Shown in pieces: positions 1-9,335 of a DNA stretch of 64,000 nucleotides. Under the pieces are notes generated by a model. That model did no database searches, was not told the DNA's origin, and saw only the letters and a program-made list of their open reading frames with translations. A program made the position numbers and the translations under genes. Each line of letters begins with the position of its first letter. Position 1 is the first letter of the stretch. The stretch comes from Burkholderiales bacterium (lineage in GTDB: Bacteria > Pseudomonadota > Gammaproteobacteria > Burkholderiales > Burkholderiaceae_C): contig JACRAY010000001.1 in NCBI GenBank assembly GCA_016213325.1, positions 116,836 to 180,835 of the forward strand, in the 5' to 3' direction.

Positions 1-1099
1 CCTCGGCCAGCACGGCACCCTTGCCCTTGAGCTTGTAGCGCGTCTCGACCTTGCCCTGCTGCTGGCTCTTCACCGTCTCGGGACGCGCCTGCAGGATGTA
101 GAGCTGGCCGTCGGTGCCGTCCTTCCCCCACTCGATGTCCATCGGGCGGCCGTAATGCTCCTCGATCACCAGCGCGTACTTGGCCAGCGCTTCCACGTCG
201 GCTTCGGACAGGGAGTAGCGGTTGCGCTGCTCCAGCGGCACGTCGACGGTCTTCACCAGTTTCGCGCCGGCCTGCTGCTCGGCCGGCGTCGCGAACACCA
301 TCTGCAGCAGCTTGGAGCCGAGGTTGCGGCGGATCACGGCGCGCTTGCCGGCCCTGAGCATCGGCTTGTGCACGTAGTACTCGTCGGGGTTGACTGCGCC
401 CTGCACCACCGTCTCGCCGAGGCCGTAGCTCGACGTGATGAACACCACGTCCTCGAAGCCCGACTCGGTGTCGATGGTGAACATGACGCCTGCCGCGCCG
501 AGGTCGGAACGCACCATGCGCTGCACACCGGCGGACAACGCCACGTCGGAATGCGCAAACCCCTTGTGCACGCGGTAGCTGATGGCCCGGTCGTTGTAGA
601 GCGAGGCGAACACTTCCTTCATCTTGTGCAGCACGGCGTCGATGCCGGTCACGTTGAGGAAGGTCTCCTGCTGCCCCGCGAACGAGGCGTCCGGCAGGTC
701 TTCGGCGGTGGCCGAGGAGCGCACGGCGAAGCTGGCCTGCGGGTTGCCCGCACTCAGCTTCTCGAACGCCGAGCGGATGTCGCGCTCCAGGTCTTCCGGG
801 AAGGGCTGCGCTTCGACCCAGCTGCGGATTTCGGCGCCGGCGGCGGCCAGCGCGCGCACGTCCTCGGTGTCCAGCCTGGCCAGGCGCGCGTTGATGCGCT
901 GGGCGAGTGCGTCGTGGGCGAGGAAGCGGCGGAAAGCGTGGGCGGTGGTGGCGAAGCCCGTGGGCACGCGCACGCCCTGGGGCAGCTGGGAGATCATCTC
1001 GCCGAGGCTGGCGTTCTTGCCGCCGACCGCCTCGACGTCGGTCATTCTCAGGTTCTCAAACGGTACGACCAGGGCGGCCGGATCAAAGAGGGCAGGCAT
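1..1099 (-). CDS. ppsA: Phosphoenolpyruvate synthase, N-terminal 366 residues (cut by window edge)
   Basis: Converts pyruvate, ATP and water to PEP, AMP and phosphate for gluconeogenesis in the cytoplasm. Translating the minus strand from ATG at 1099 gives the PEP/pyruvate-binding ATP-grasp half: a [11 protein letters not shown] motif near residue 26, then [20 protein letters not shown] near residue 125, and GLGETVVQG further on. The start is preceded by GGAG. The family is about 790 residues long, so the phosphohistidine and PEP-utilising domains lie outside the window. It is divergent from ppsR, its usual partner. Not shown as an open ORF here only because its 3' end is missing. Confidence 0.95.
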   Translation of the reverse strand, partial: MPALFDPAALVVPFENLRMTDVEAVGGKNASLGEMISQLPQGVRVPTGFATTAHAFRRFLAHDALAQRINARLARLDTEDVRALAAAGAEIRSWVEAQPFPEDLERDIRSAFEKLSAGNPQASFAVRSSATAEDLPDASFAGQQETFLNVTGIDAVLHKMKEVFASLYNDRAISYRVHKGFAHSDVALSAGVQRMVRSDLGAAGVMFTIDTESGFEDVVFITSSYGLGETVVQGAVNPDEYYVHKPMLRAGKRAVIRRNLGSKLLQMVFATPAEQQAGAKLVKTVDVPLEQRNRYSLSEADVEALAKYALVIEEHYGRPMDIEWGKDGTDGQLYILQARPETVKSQQQGKVETRYKLKGKGAVLAE

Positions 1100-1238
1100 G
1101 GGAAAGCTCCAGAAGTTGAAACCGGTCCTGCGCGCGAGCGCAAAGGCACGCACGGGCCGGCCACCAGGCTTTGTGGTTCTGCTTGTGGGCGGTGGGGGGC
1201 CATGCGGTCCTGGGGAAGTCGGGGGGTTGGGAGTGAAT

Positions 1239-1248
1239 TGTAGTTACA
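1239..1248. promoter_or_regulatory. TGTAGTTACA palindrome in the ppsA/ppsR divergent promoter region
   Basis: A TGTA-N2-TACA palindrome lies 9 bases before the ppsR ATG. Read on the minus strand the same bases contain TACAAT, a plausible -10 box for ppsA. Its role as promoter, operator or both is inferred from position only. Confidence 0.35.
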
Positions 1249-1257
1249 GTTCCCGCT

Positions 1258-2082
1258 ATGCAGCATACGCGCACCGTCTTCTTCGTCTCGGACGGCACCG
1301 GCATCACGGCCGAGACGTTCGGCAACGCCATCCTGGCGCAGTTCGAATTCAAGCCGCGGCACGTCCGCCTCCCGTTCGTCGACACGGTCGACAAGGCGCA
1401 CCAGGTGGTGCGGCAGGTCAACCACACGGCCGAGACCGAGGGGCGCAAGCCGGTGGTCTTCACCACGCTGGTCAACGTCGAGGTGCTGCAGGTCATCGAG
1501 GAAGGCTGCAAGGCGATGGTGCTCGACATGTTCGGCACCTTCGTCCGCCCGCTGGAGATCGAGCTGGGCATGAAGTCGAGCCACCGCGTGGGCCGCTTCT
1601 CGGACGTGAGCAAGAGCAAGGAGTACCACGACCGCATCGAGGCGATCAACTTCAGCCTGGCGCACGACGACGGCCAGTCCAACCGCGACCTGCAGGAGGC
1701 CGACGTGATCCTGGTCGGCGTGAGCCGCAGCGGCAAGACGCCCACGTCGCTCTACCTCGCCATGCAGCACGGGCTGAAGGCGGCCAACTACCCGCTGATC
1801 CCCGAGGACTTCGACCGCAGGCAGCTGCCGCCTGCGCTGGCGCCGCACCGCAAGAAGATCTTCGGGCTGACCATCGCGCCCGAGCGGCTCTCGGAGATCC
1901 GCAACGAGCGGCGGCCGAACTCGAAGTACGCGTCGCTCGACAACTGCCGCACCGAAGTGGCTGAAGGCGAGGCGATGATGCGGCGCGAAGGGATACGCTG
2001 GCTGTCGACGACGACCAAGTCGATCGAAGAGATCGCTACCACGATCCTTCAGGAGATCCGGCCCGAGCGGCTGGAGTACTGA
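1258..2082 (+). CDS. ppsR: PEP synthase regulatory protein (bifunctional kinase/pyrophosphorylase)
   Basis: A 274-residue DUF299-family protein. The family inactivates PEP synthase by ADP-dependent phosphorylation of a threonine and reactivates it by Pi-dependent dephosphorylation. Visible signatures are the N-terminal [15 protein letters not shown] and the P-loop-like [15 protein letters not shown] near residue 154. Its length matches the family. The divergent neighbour is PEP synthase, its known target, which supports assignment to PpsR rather than the PPDK-specific homologue. Confidence 0.95.
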   Translation: MQHTRTVFFVSDGTGITAETFGNAILAQFEFKPRHVRLPFVDTVDKAHQVVRQVNHTAETEGRKPVVFTTLVNVEVLQVIEEGCKAMVLDMFGTFVRPLEIELGMKSSHRVGRFSDVSKSKEYHDRIEAINFSLAHDDGQSNRDLQEADVILVGVSRSGKTPTSLYLAMQHGLKAANYPLIPEDFDRRQLPPALAPHRKKIFGLTIAPERLSEIRNERRPNSKYASLDNCRTEVAEGEAMMRREGIRWLSTTTKSIEEIATTILQEIRPERLEY

Positions 2083-2098
2083 TCGAATTTCCCAAAGA

Positions 2099-2124
2099 GG
2101 GCCATTGGGCCAATCAAATGGCCC
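2099..2124. other. Inverted repeat downstream of ppsR
   Basis: GGGCCATT at 2099-2106 is an exact inverted repeat of AATGGCCC at 2117-2124, with a 10-base loop. It starts 17 bases after the ppsR stop. No T-run follows, so it is at best a weak terminator or transcript-stabilising hairpin upstream of ahpC. Confidence 0.4.
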
Positions 2125-2191
2125 GCCGGCGGCTTTCCCCTATCATAGTGACTGTCAATCGACGTAACCACATCAATAGAGGAACCAAGCC

Positions 2192-2764
2192 ATGTCCCTG
2201 ATCAACCAGCAGATCCCCGAATTCACCGCCACCGCATACCACAACGGCAAGTTCGTGCCGGTCACGCAGGACAACTTCAAGGGCAAGTGGTCGGTGGTGG
2301 TGTTCTACCCCGCCGACTTCACATTCGTGTGCCCGACCGAGCTGGGCGACCTGGCCGACCAGTACGAGGACTTCCGCAAGCTGGGCGTGGAGATCTACGG
2401 CGTGTCGACCGACACCCACTTCACGCACAAGGCCTGGCACGACACGTCGGACACCATCCGCAAGGTGCAGTACCCGCTGGTGGGCGACCCCAACCACCAG
2501 CTGGCAAAGTTCTTCCAGGTGCTGATCACCGAAGGCGAGGACGCTGGCCTGGCGCTGCGCGGCACGTTCGTGATCGACCCCGAAGGCCGCATCCGGACCA
2601 TCGAAGTGCACGACAACGGCATCGGCCGCGATGCGAAGGAAACGCTGCGCCGCGTGAAGGCCGCGCAGTACATCACCGCCCACCCGGGCGAAGTGTGCCC
2701 GGCCAAGTGGAGCGAAGGCGCCGAGACGCTCAAGCCCTCGCTGGACCTCGTCGGGAAGATCTGA
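2192..2764 (+). CDS. ahpC: Alkyl hydroperoxide reductase subunit C (2-Cys peroxiredoxin)
   Basis: Reduces H2O2, organic peroxides and peroxynitrite in the cytoplasm. The 190-residue protein has the peroxidatic cysteine Cys47 in DFTFVCPTE and the resolving cysteine Cys169 in GEVCPAKW, the typical 2-Cys AhpC arrangement. A GAGGAA ribosome-binding sequence precedes the ATG. The gene is followed two bases later by its reductase ahpF, so the two form an operon. OxyR control is usual for the pair, but I could not recognise a convincing full OxyR site in the 109-base upstream gap. Confidence 0.97.
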   Translation: MSLINQQIPEFTATAYHNGKFVPVTQDNFKGKWSVVVFYPADFTFVCPTELGDLADQYEDFRKLGVEIYGVSTDTHFTHKAWHDTSDTIRKVQYPLVGDPNHQLAKFFQVLITEGEDAGLALRGTFVIDPEGRIRTIEVHDNGIGRDAKETLRRVKAAQYITAHPGEVCPAKWSEGAETLKPSLDLVGKI

Positions 2765-2766
2765 CC

Positions 2767-4317
2767 ATGCTCGACGCCGGACTGAAGGCCCAACTGGCCA
2801 CCTACCTCGAGCGCATCTCCCACCCCGTGGAGATCGTGGCCTCGCTGGACGATACGCCGGCGTCGGCCCAGATGCGCGGGCTGCTGCAGGACATCGCCGA
2901 TGCGTCGCCGCTGGTCAAGACCAGCGAGGCGCCGGCGGGTGGCCCCGAACGCAGGCCCTCGTTTTCCGTGAACCGCGCCGGCGAGAACACCGGCGTGCGT
3001 TTTGCCGGCCTGCCGATGGGGCACGAGTTCACCTCGCTGGTGCTCGCGCTGCTGCAGGCCGGCGGCTACCCGCCCAAGGTCGATGAGGCACTGCTGCAGC
3101 AAGTGCGCGCGCTCGATGCGGACCTGCACTTCGAGGTCTATGTCTCGCTCACCTGCCACAACTGCCCAGACGTCGTGCAGGCCCTCAACCTCATGGCGAT
3201 CCAGAACCCGCGAATCCGCGCAACGATGGTCGACGGCGCGCTGTTCCAGGACGAAGTGAACGAGCGCCAGGTCATGGCCGTGCCGACCGTGTTCCTCAAC
3301 GGCACGCATTTCGGCCAGGGACGCATGACGCTCGAAGAGATCCTGGCCAAGGTCGACACCGACGCCGGCACTCGCGAAGCCGCGAAGATCTCGCAGAAGG
3401 ACCCCTTCGACGTGCTGATCGTCGGCGGCGGGCCGGCCGGCGCTGCAGCGGCCGTCTACGCGGCCCGCAAGGGCATCCGCACCGGGATCGCTTCGGAACG
3501 CTTCGGCGGGCAGGTGCTGGACACGCTGGGCATCGAGAACTTCATCTCGGTGAAGGAGACCGAAGGCCCGAAGTTCGCGCTGGCGCTGGAAGAACACGTG
3601 CGCCACTACGAAGTCGACATCATGAACCTGCAGCGGGCCAAGGCGCTGAGGCGGGGTACCGACCTGATCGAGGTGCAGCTCGAAAGCGGCGCGGCGCTGC
3701 AGGCGCGCAGCGTGATCGTGACCACCGGCGCGCGCTGGCGCAAGCTGGGCGTGCCCGGCGAGGAGGCGTACCGCAACAAGGGCGTGGCGTACTGCCCGCA
3801 CTGCGACGGCCCGCTCTTCAGGGGCAAGCGCGTGGCGGTGGTCGGCGGCGGCAATTCCGGCGTCGAGGCCGCGATCGACCTGGCGGGCATCGTGGCGCAC
3901 GTCACGCTCATCGAGTTCGGCGAGCAGTTGCGGGCCGACGCGGTGCTGCAGAAGAAGCTGGCCACGCTACACAACGTGCGCGTCATCCTCAACGCGCAGA
4001 CCACCGAGGTCACGGGCAACGGCCAGGCGGTGAACGGCTTGCAATACCAGGACCGCGCGACCGGTGAAGTCTTCCGGGTGGAACTCGAAGGCGTCTTCGT
4101 GCAGATCGGCCTGGTACCCAACACCGAATGGCTGAAGGGCACGGTTGAACTGTCGAAGCACGGCGAGATCGTGGTCGATGCGAAGGGGCAGACCTCGGTG
4201 CCCGGCGTGTTTGCCGCGGGCGATGCGACGACGGCGCCGTACAAGCAGATCGTCATCGCCGCGGGAGACGGTGCCAAGGCCGCGCTGGGCGCTTTCGACC
4301 ACCTCATCCGCAGCTGA
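2767..4317 (+). CDS. ahpF: Alkyl hydroperoxide reductase subunit F
   Basis: A 516-residue FAD/NADH-dependent disulfide reductase that recycles AhpC. The N-terminal double-thioredoxin-fold domain carries CHNC at residues 130-133. The FAD-binding motif GGGPAG lies near residue 220, the catalytic CPHC at 343-346, and a second Rossmann motif GGGNSG follows. The ATG at 2767 lies two bases after the ahpC stop, indicating translational coupling. Length and all redox motifs are normal for the family. Confidence 0.97.
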   Translation: MLDAGLKAQLATYLERISHPVEIVASLDDTPASAQMRGLLQDIADASPLVKTSEAPAGGPERRPSFSVNRAGENTGVRFAGLPMGHEFTSLVLALLQAGGYPPKVDEALLQQVRALDADLHFEVYVSLTCHNCPDVVQALNLMAIQNPRIRATMVDGALFQDEVNERQVMAVPTVFLNGTHFGQGRMTLEEILAKVDTDAGTREAAKISQKDPFDVLIVGGGPAGAAAAVYAARKGIRTGIASERFGGQVLDTLGIENFISVKETEGPKFALALEEHVRHYEVDIMNLQRAKALRRGTDLIEVQLESGAALQARSVIVTTGARWRKLGVPGEEAYRNKGVAYCPHCDGPLFRGKRVAVVGGGNSGVEAAIDLAGIVAHVTLIEFGEQLRADAVLQKKLATLHNVRVILNAQTTEVTGNGQAVNGLQYQDRATGEVFRVELEGVFVQIGLVPNTEWLKGTVELSKHGEIVVDAKGQTSVPGVFAAGDATTAPYKQIVIAAGDGAKAALGAFDHLIRS

Positions 4318-4327
4318 CTTGACGCAT

Positions 4328-4355
4328 ACTCCGGGGCAACGACAATCCCCGGAGT
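4328..4355. terminator. Strong hairpin between ahpF and bfr
   Basis: ACTCCGGGG at 4328-4336 pairs exactly with CCCCGGAGT at 4347-4355 around a 10-base loop. No U-tract follows, and the arm ends 7 bases before the bfr ATG. It may end ahpCF transcripts weakly or occlude bfr translation; neither is shown. Confidence 0.45.
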
Positions 4356-4362
4356 CCGTGCC

Positions 4363-4842
4363 ATGCAAGGCGACGCACAAGTCATCCAGCACCTCCAGGC
4401 GCAACTCAAGAACGAGCTGACCGCCACCAACCAGTACTTCCTGCACTACCGCATCCTCAAGCACTGGGGGTTCGAGCGGCTCGCGAAGAAGGAATACGAG
4501 GAATCGATCGGCGAGATGAAGCACGCCGACAAACTGATCGAGCGCATCCTCGTGCTCGACGGCCTGCCCAACCTGCAGGACCTGGGCAAGCTGATGATCG
4601 GCGAGGACGTGCCCGAGATCCTCGACTGCGACCTGAAGAGCGAGCGCGGGGCGCAAGCCACCGTCAAGGCCGGCATCGTCCATTGCGAGTCGGTGCAGGA
4701 CTTCGTCTCGCGCGAAATCCTCGAAGGCATCCTCGAAGACACCGAAGAGCACATCGATTGGCTCGAGACGCAGGTCGACCTGCTGGCCAAGGTGGGCCTG
4801 CAGAACTACCTGCAGTCGGCGATGGGCGAGTCGTCGTCCTGA
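4363..4842 (+). CDS. bfr: Bacterioferritin
   Basis: A 159-residue haem-containing iron-storage protein that forms a 24-mer. The haem-ligand Met52 is present in [14 protein letters not shown]. The ferroxidase ligands Glu18, Glu51 and His54 are present, and the [12 protein letters not shown] segment supplies the later Glu and His. It sits between peroxide defence (ahpCF) and an iron-uptake block, which fits detoxification and storage of iron. Its partner bfd is about 3.2 kb downstream rather than adjacent. Confidence 0.96.
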   Translation: MQGDAQVIQHLQAQLKNELTATNQYFLHYRILKHWGFERLAKKEYEESIGEMKHADKLIERILVLDGLPNLQDLGKLMIGEDVPEILDCDLKSERGAQATVKAGIVHCESVQDFVSREILEGILEDTEEHIDWLETQVDLLAKVGLQNYLQSAMGESSS

Positions 4843-4853
4843 CGCGTCGCCTT

Positions 4854-4872
4854 GATGCGAGTAATTCTCATT
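4854..4872. promoter_or_regulatory. Fur-box-like site upstream of the siderophore receptor
   Basis: On the minus strand the 19 bases read AATGAGAATTACTCGCATC, close to the Fur consensus AATGAGAATNATTCTCATT with one half-site perfect. It lies about 115 bases before the TonB-receptor start. Iron repression by Fur is inferred from this match. Confidence 0.6.
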
Positions 4873-4986
4873 TGAGCTAGAATCCGGCCTCCCGGCCAGC
4901 CAGACCCGCCCCGTTTCGCGCCCAGCCAGCCTTTCGACAAACCATGCCCGCCGGCAACACGCCGCGGGCCCTGTCTGGAGGTTCCC

Positions 4987-7257
4987 TTGGCGCCCAAAGC
5001 CCCCCGTTCGTCGTCCCCTAACGCGCTGCTCCCGCTGGGCGCAGCCATGCTCGCTGCATCTTTCGGCAGCTGGGCGCAGACCCCGCCCGTGGTCGTGCTC
5101 CAGCAAGTCGTGGTGAAGGGCAAGGCAGAAGCGCCCGATGGCAAGGACGCGCTGCGCACGACCACCACGAACATCGGCAAGGGCACGCAGCAGCTGCGCG
5201 ACATCCCGCAGTCGATCACCGTGGTCACCGAGAAATTGATGGACGACCGCAACCTCGACACCGTCAAGGACGCGTTGCGCAACACTTCGGGCATCACCTT
5301 CCTCGCGGGCGAGGGGGGCGAAGAAGACATACGCCTGCGCGGCTACTCGCTGGCCGGCACGGGGGACATCTTCCTCGACGGCATGCGCGACCCGGCCTTC
5401 TACGACCGCGACACATTCAACCAGGACCGGCTCGAAGTGCTGCGCGGCTCGGCGTCGATGCTGTTCGGCCGCGGCTCGACCGGAGGTGCCGTCAACCAGG
5501 TGAGCAAGGCGCCGCGGCTGATGGACCAGCACGAAGTGACGGGCACCGCCGGCAGCCACAACTACTGGCGCGTCACCGGCGACTTCAACATCCACACGGG
5601 CGAGAACGCGGCGGTCCGAATCAACGCGATGGGCACGAAGGCCGACAACAACGGCTCGGGGAGCAGCATCGACAAGAAGGGCATCGCGGCCGCCTACCGG
5701 TGGGGCATCGGCACGGCCGACGAGTTCATGGCGGGCCTCTTCCACCTGGAAAACCGCAACGGCATCAACTACGGGCTGCCGTGGCTGCGCCCTTCGGGCA
5801 CGCACACGACGGCGTCCAACACGATCATCGGCAGCCTGAAGCCCACGGACTACTACGGCCTGGCGAGCGACCGCAACAACGGGTCGGCCAGCCTGGCGAC
5901 CTTCAGCCACGTCCACCGCTTCGGCGACGGCAGCGAACTCAAGTCGCAGGTGCGCAAGGGCGTGTTCGACCGCGACCAGCGCGCCAGCCCGATCCGCGTG
6001 GCGGCCGGCACCAACCTCACCAACTTCGGGCCCGGCACCGTATTCACTCGCGGCGGGCCCAACGGCACGCTGAAGATCCAGGACGTGGAGGTGCTGCAGG
6101 CCCAGGGCGACTACTCGACGAAGTTCCAGGCCTGGGGCGCGCAGCACGAGCTGCAGGCCGGCATCGACTACTCGCGCGAAGTGAAGACCGTGTTTGCCGC
6201 GCGTACGGCGGCACAGGGCGGCGTGGAGCTCCCCAAGCCGACCACGTTGGCGGGCACGCCGCATGACGGCGCATCGATCGACGAGGCGCAGCGCTTGCTG
6301 CGCATCGCAAGCGACTTCGAGGCGAAGTCCGTCAGTGCCTACCTGCAGGACACGATGCAACTGGCGCCGGCCTGGAAGCTGGTAGCGGGGCTCCGCTACG
6401 ACCGCATGGCCGGCGTGTACGACTGCTTCAGCATCCCCGGCGGCGCGCCGGGCTGCGGCCTGCCCGGCACGCCGCAGGTGAGCGTGCCGACCACGACGAC
6501 CTACCGCCAGAAGATCGCCGAATGGAGCAAGCGGGCCGGCGTGCTGTACCAGCCGAACGACCGGTACTCGTTCCACTTCTCGTACGGCACCTCGTTCAAC
6601 ACCTCCGGCGACACGTACTCGTACAACCCGCAGAGCGCCAACACGCCGCCGGAGCAAAGCGAGAACATCGAGCTGGGCGGCCGGATCGACACCGCAGACA
6701 AGCGGTTCACGACGCGTTTCGCCCTGTTCCGCTCGACCAAGAAAAACGAGCGCAATGCGGACCCCGACACGGCTGCCACGCGCCTGCTGCTGTCCGGCAA
6801 GCGCCACACCGCGGGCGTTGAATTGGACCTCACCGGGCGCCTCACGCCGAGGTGGGAGGTGTTCGGCTCGTACATGTGGATGCCGATCGCGCGCGTCGAT
6901 GAAGCGGCGTCGACTGCCACCTCTGTCGGCAACCGCGTCGGCGACCGGCCCGGCCTCACGCCCAGACACAGCGGCACGATCTGGAGCACCTACCAGGTCA
7001 CACCGAAGTGGCGCGTCGGCGGCGGCCTCAACTTCCGCAGCAAGCAGGCGCCCGCCGATGTGACGGCACCGGCCTGGGAAGCACCGGGCTTCGTGACGGC
7101 GGACCTGATGGCCGAGTACCTCGTCAACGACACCATCACCCTGAAGGCCAACCTCAGCAACGTGGGCGACAAGCTCTTCGGCGAGTCGCTCTATCGGGGG
7201 CATTACATCCCCGGGGCCGGGCGCCTGCTGCAGGTGTCGCTGGGCGCGCGCTTCTGA
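4987..7257 (+). CDS. TonB-dependent siderophore receptor (Fiu/PiuA type)
   Basis: A 756-residue outer-membrane receptor for ferric siderophores. It has a signal peptide ending near SFGSWAQ, a TonB-box-like segment, and a plug domain with [20 protein letters not shown] and DVFLDGMRD-type motifs. A long beta-barrel follows, ending in the aromatic C-terminus SLGARF. The TTG start follows a GGAGG sequence. The downstream PiuC-type dioxygenase two bases away is the usual companion of Fiu/PiuA catecholate receptors. The exact ligand cannot be read from sequence. Confidence 0.92.
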   Translation: MAPKAPRSSSPNALLPLGAAMLAASFGSWAQTPPVVVLQQVVVKGKAEAPDGKDALRTTTTNIGKGTQQLRDIPQSITVVTEKLMDDRNLDTVKDALRNTSGITFLAGEGGEEDIRLRGYSLAGTGDIFLDGMRDPAFYDRDTFNQDRLEVLRGSASMLFGRGSTGGAVNQVSKAPRLMDQHEVTGTAGSHNYWRVTGDFNIHTGENAAVRINAMGTKADNNGSGSSIDKKGIAAAYRWGIGTADEFMAGLFHLENRNGINYGLPWLRPSGTHTTASNTIIGSLKPTDYYGLASDRNNGSASLATFSHVHRFGDGSELKSQVRKGVFDRDQRASPIRVAAGTNLTNFGPGTVFTRGGPNGTLKIQDVEVLQAQGDYSTKFQAWGAQHELQAGIDYSREVKTVFAARTAAQGGVELPKPTTLAGTPHDGASIDEAQRLLRIASDFEAKSVSAYLQDTMQLAPAWKLVAGLRYDRMAGVYDCFSIPGGAPGCGLPGTPQVSVPTTTTYRQKIAEWSKRAGVLYQPNDRYSFHFSYGTSFNTSGDTYSYNPQSANTPPEQSENIELGGRIDTADKRFTTRFALFRSTKKNERNADPDTAATRLLLSGKRHTAGVELDLTGRLTPRWEVFGSYMWMPIARVDEAASTATSVGNRVGDRPGLTPRHSGTIWSTYQVTPKWRVGGGLNFRSKQAPADVTAPAWEAPGFVTADLMAEYLVNDTITLKANLSNVGDKLFGESLYRGHYIPGAGRLLQVSLGARF

Positions 7258-7259
7258 CC

Positions 7260-7937
7260 ATGAAGCTCACCTTTCCCCTGCTCGACGCGTCCGAGGTCCG
7301 CGATGCACGTGCCCTGCTCCATGCGGCACCCTGGGCCGACGGCCGCACCAGCGCGGGCGTGCAGGCGGCGCAGGTGAAGAACAACCGGCAACTGCCGAGC
7401 GACTGCGAGGCAGCGCGCATCTTGCAGGCGCTGGTGCTGCAGGCCCTGCACCGGTCCCCGCGCTTCCTCTCCGCCGCGCTGCCGCGCAAAGTGTTCCCGC
7501 CCCACTTCAACAGCTACACGGGCACGGCAAATTCCTTCGGCATCCATGTGGACAACGCCGTGCGCTACACGCCCGCCGGCGTGCAGGTGCGCACCGACCT
7601 TTCGTGCACCGTGTTCCTGAGCGAGCCCGACGACTACCAAGGTGGCGAGCTGGTCGTGCACGACGAGCAAGGCGGGCAGCGCGTGAAGCTGCCTGCCGGC
7701 CACGCCCTGCTGTACCCCGGCGCCAGCGTCCACGAAGTGCTGCCCGTGACGCGCGGCGAGCGGCTGGCCGCTTTCTTCTGGGTCGAGAGCCTGGTGCGCG
7801 GCAACGACGAGCGCAGCCTCCTGCTCGCGCTCGACACCGCCCTGGTCTCGCTGCGCGGGCGCGACGGCGAGAGCGCGGAAGCGGTCGCGCTGACCGGCGT
7901 CTATCACAACCTGCTGCGGCTCTGGGCCACGACTTGA
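7260..7937 (+). CDS. piuC: Fe2+/2-oxoglutarate-dependent PKHD-type hydroxylase
   Basis: A 225-residue member of the PiuC/YbiX family. The HxD pair appears in GIHVDNAV and the distal histidine in [17 protein letters not shown]; the arginine that binds 2-oxoglutarate follows. The ATG is two bases after the receptor stop, so both are likely cotranscribed and Fur controlled. In known cases the gene accompanies catecholate-siderophore receptors, but its substrate is not well established. Confidence 0.93.
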   Translation: MKLTFPLLDASEVRDARALLHAAPWADGRTSAGVQAAQVKNNRQLPSDCEAARILQALVLQALHRSPRFLSAALPRKVFPPHFNSYTGTANSFGIHVDNAVRYTPAGVQVRTDLSCTVFLSEPDDYQGGELVVHDEQGGQRVKLPAGHALLYPGASVHEVLPVTRGERLAAFFWVESLVRGNDERSLLLALDTALVSLRGRDGESAEAVALTGVYHNLLRLWATT

Positions 7938-8036
7938 GTTTCGATTCCCCGGGCGGAGCTTTCGCGGGACCGCCTGCTGGGCGTTTGACGTCGCTCAAAT
8001 GGCCAGGATCACCCTGGGTGCAAGATAGTCATTACG

Positions 8037-8055
8037 AATGCGATCAATTCTCATT
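8037..8055. promoter_or_regulatory. Fur-box-like site upstream of bfd
   Basis: The 19 bases AATGCGATCAATTCTCATT match the right half of the Fur consensus exactly and most of the left half. The site ends 16 bases before the bfd ATG, where bound Fur would block transcription. Function is inferred. Confidence 0.6.
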
Positions 8056-8071
8056 TATAATTCGACCTGCC

Positions 8072-8296
8072 ATGATCGTCTGTGTCTGCCGCCGAGTCTC
8101 CGACCGTGAAATCGCCCGCCATGCCCGGGCCGGCATGAGCTTCGACGACATCCAGTTCGAGCTGGGCGTCGCCACCCAGTGCGGCCGGTGTGAAGGCTGT
8201 GCGCGCGACATCGTCGACCAGTGCTGCGCCACGCAGCCGATTGCCGCGCTGAACTCGGCCATTCCCGTCCTGCCTGCGACGGCGCCACACGGCTGA
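8072..8296 (+). CDS. bfd: Bacterioferritin-associated ferredoxin
   Basis: A 74-residue [2Fe-2S] protein that donates electrons to bacterioferritin to release stored iron. The four ligands are C-x-C at VCVC (residues 4 and 6) and C-x2-C in CGRCEGC. Length and the CxC...CxxC spacing match Bfd. The short C-terminal tail after QCCATQ is less conserved. A Fur-like site lies directly upstream, consistent with induction under iron starvation. Confidence 0.93.
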   Translation: MIVCVCRRVSDREIARHARAGMSFDDIQFELGVATQCGRCEGCARDIVDQCCATQPIAALNSAIPVLPATAPHG

Positions 8297-8315
8297 GGCC
8301 CCGCGAAAACCTTCC

Positions 8316-8504
8316 GTGCACCCGGACGAGCAGCCTCAACGCCACGGATTGCCGGGGGCGACCGCCCCCGCGCTGCCGCAGCGCGACAAGCCACTGGACA
8401 GTGCCGCACTGCTGGACGGCCGGCGCGTCGTGGAAATCGTCCATAACGGCGAGATCTACCGCCTGCAGGCTACCCGCCTGGGCAAGCTCATCCTGACCAA
8501 ATAG
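8316..8504 (+). CDS. hemP: Hemin uptake protein HemP
   Basis: A 62-residue protein whose C-terminal half ([26 protein letters not shown]) is the conserved HemP domain. The GTG start at 8316 lies 19 bases after bfd, so the two are probably one Fur-controlled transcript. HemP is linked to hemin uptake and to activating hemin receptor genes in several proteobacteria. No hemin transporter follows here, so it is an orphan in this window. Confidence 0.85.
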   Translation: MHPDEQPQRHGLPGATAPALPQRDKPLDSAALLDGRRVVEIVHNGEIYRLQATRLGKLILTK

Positions 8505-8573
8505 CGACTATCCCCTTGAACCGACCTAGAATGCCGGCATCTAACGCCCTGTAGGCAACAAGGAGCCCTTCGC

Positions 8574-9269
8574 ATGACAGACCACGTCAACACCCTGCAG
8601 ACTGCCGAGTACGGCTATGCCGTAACGGCCGAGCAGCGCAACCGGGTGCTGCGCAATACGTACTGGCTGCTGGCGCTGAGCCTGCTGCCTACGGTGCTGG
8701 GCGCCTGGGTGGGTATCGCCACCGGCATCACGCGCGGCCTGAGCGGCGGCCTGGGCCTGATCGTCTTCCTGGGCGGCGCGTTCGCCTTCATGTTCGCGAT
8801 CCAGAAGACCAAGGACTCGGCCGCCGGCGTGGGCGTGCTGCTGGCCTTCACGTTCTTCATGGGGCTGATGCTGTCGCGCCTGCTCGCCATGGTGCTCAGC
8901 ATGAAGTCGGGCACCGGCATCGTCATGACCGCTTTCGGCGGCACGGCGGCGGTGTTCTTCGTCATGGCCAGCCTGTCCACCGTCATCAAGCGCGACCTGT
9001 CCGGCATGGGCAAGTGGCTGTTCGTGGGCGCGCTGGTCGTGTTCTTCGGCGCCATCATCAACGTGTTCGTCGGCTCATCGATCGGCATGATGGTGATCAG
9101 CATGCTGTGCATCGGCATCTTCAGTGCCTACATGCTGTACGACCTGAAGCAGATCATCGACGGCGGCGAGACCAACTACATCTCGGCCACGCTGGCGCTG
9201 TACCTGGACATCTTCAACGTGTTCCAGAGCCTGCTGGTGCTGCTGGGGATCACGAGCGGCGACGATTGA
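8574..9269 (+). CDS. Bax inhibitor-1/YccA family membrane protein
   Basis: A 231-residue inner-membrane protein with about seven hydrophobic helices and the family signature in GIFSAYMLYDLKQIIDGG near the C-terminus, containing the conserved acidic residues. Bacterial relatives include YccA, an FtsH modulator, and YbhL. It has its own AAGGAG site before the ATG and ends before a strong terminator. The specific role is not determinable from sequence. Confidence 0.9.
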   Translation: MTDHVNTLQTAEYGYAVTAEQRNRVLRNTYWLLALSLLPTVLGAWVGIATGITRGLSGGLGLIVFLGGAFAFMFAIQKTKDSAAGVGVLLAFTFFMGLMLSRLLAMVLSMKSGTGIVMTAFGGTAAVFFVMASLSTVIKRDLSGMGKWLFVGALVVFFGAIINVFVGSSIGMMVISMLCIGIFSAYMLYDLKQIIDGGETNYISATLALYLDIFNVFQSLLVLLGITSGDD

Positions 9270-9306
9270 GGCGGTCGGCAGCTGAGCTGCCCACCCTACG
9301 AGAAAG

Positions 9307-9335
9307 CGCGGCCTTCAGGCCGCGTTTTCTTTTTC
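9307..9335. terminator. Rho-independent terminator shared by the BI-1 gene and rlmD
   Basis: CGCGGCC at 9307-9313 and GGCCGCG at 9318-9324 form a 7-bp stem with a TTCA loop, followed by TTTTCTTTTT on the plus strand. The hairpin overlaps the rlmD stop codon on the minus strand, with an A-rich flank, so it may work in both directions. Confidence 0.85.

Noticed and set aside
2143..2160. OxyR site upstream of ahpC
   Set aside because: CTATCATAG resembles part of the motif, but the four-element ATAG/CTAT pattern at correct spacing is not present.
3967..7203. 1078-residue open frame on the minus strand
   Set aside because: It is antisense to ahpF, bfr and the TonB receptor. Its Ala/Arg/Val/His-rich translation has no domain, as expected from GC-rich third-position bias.
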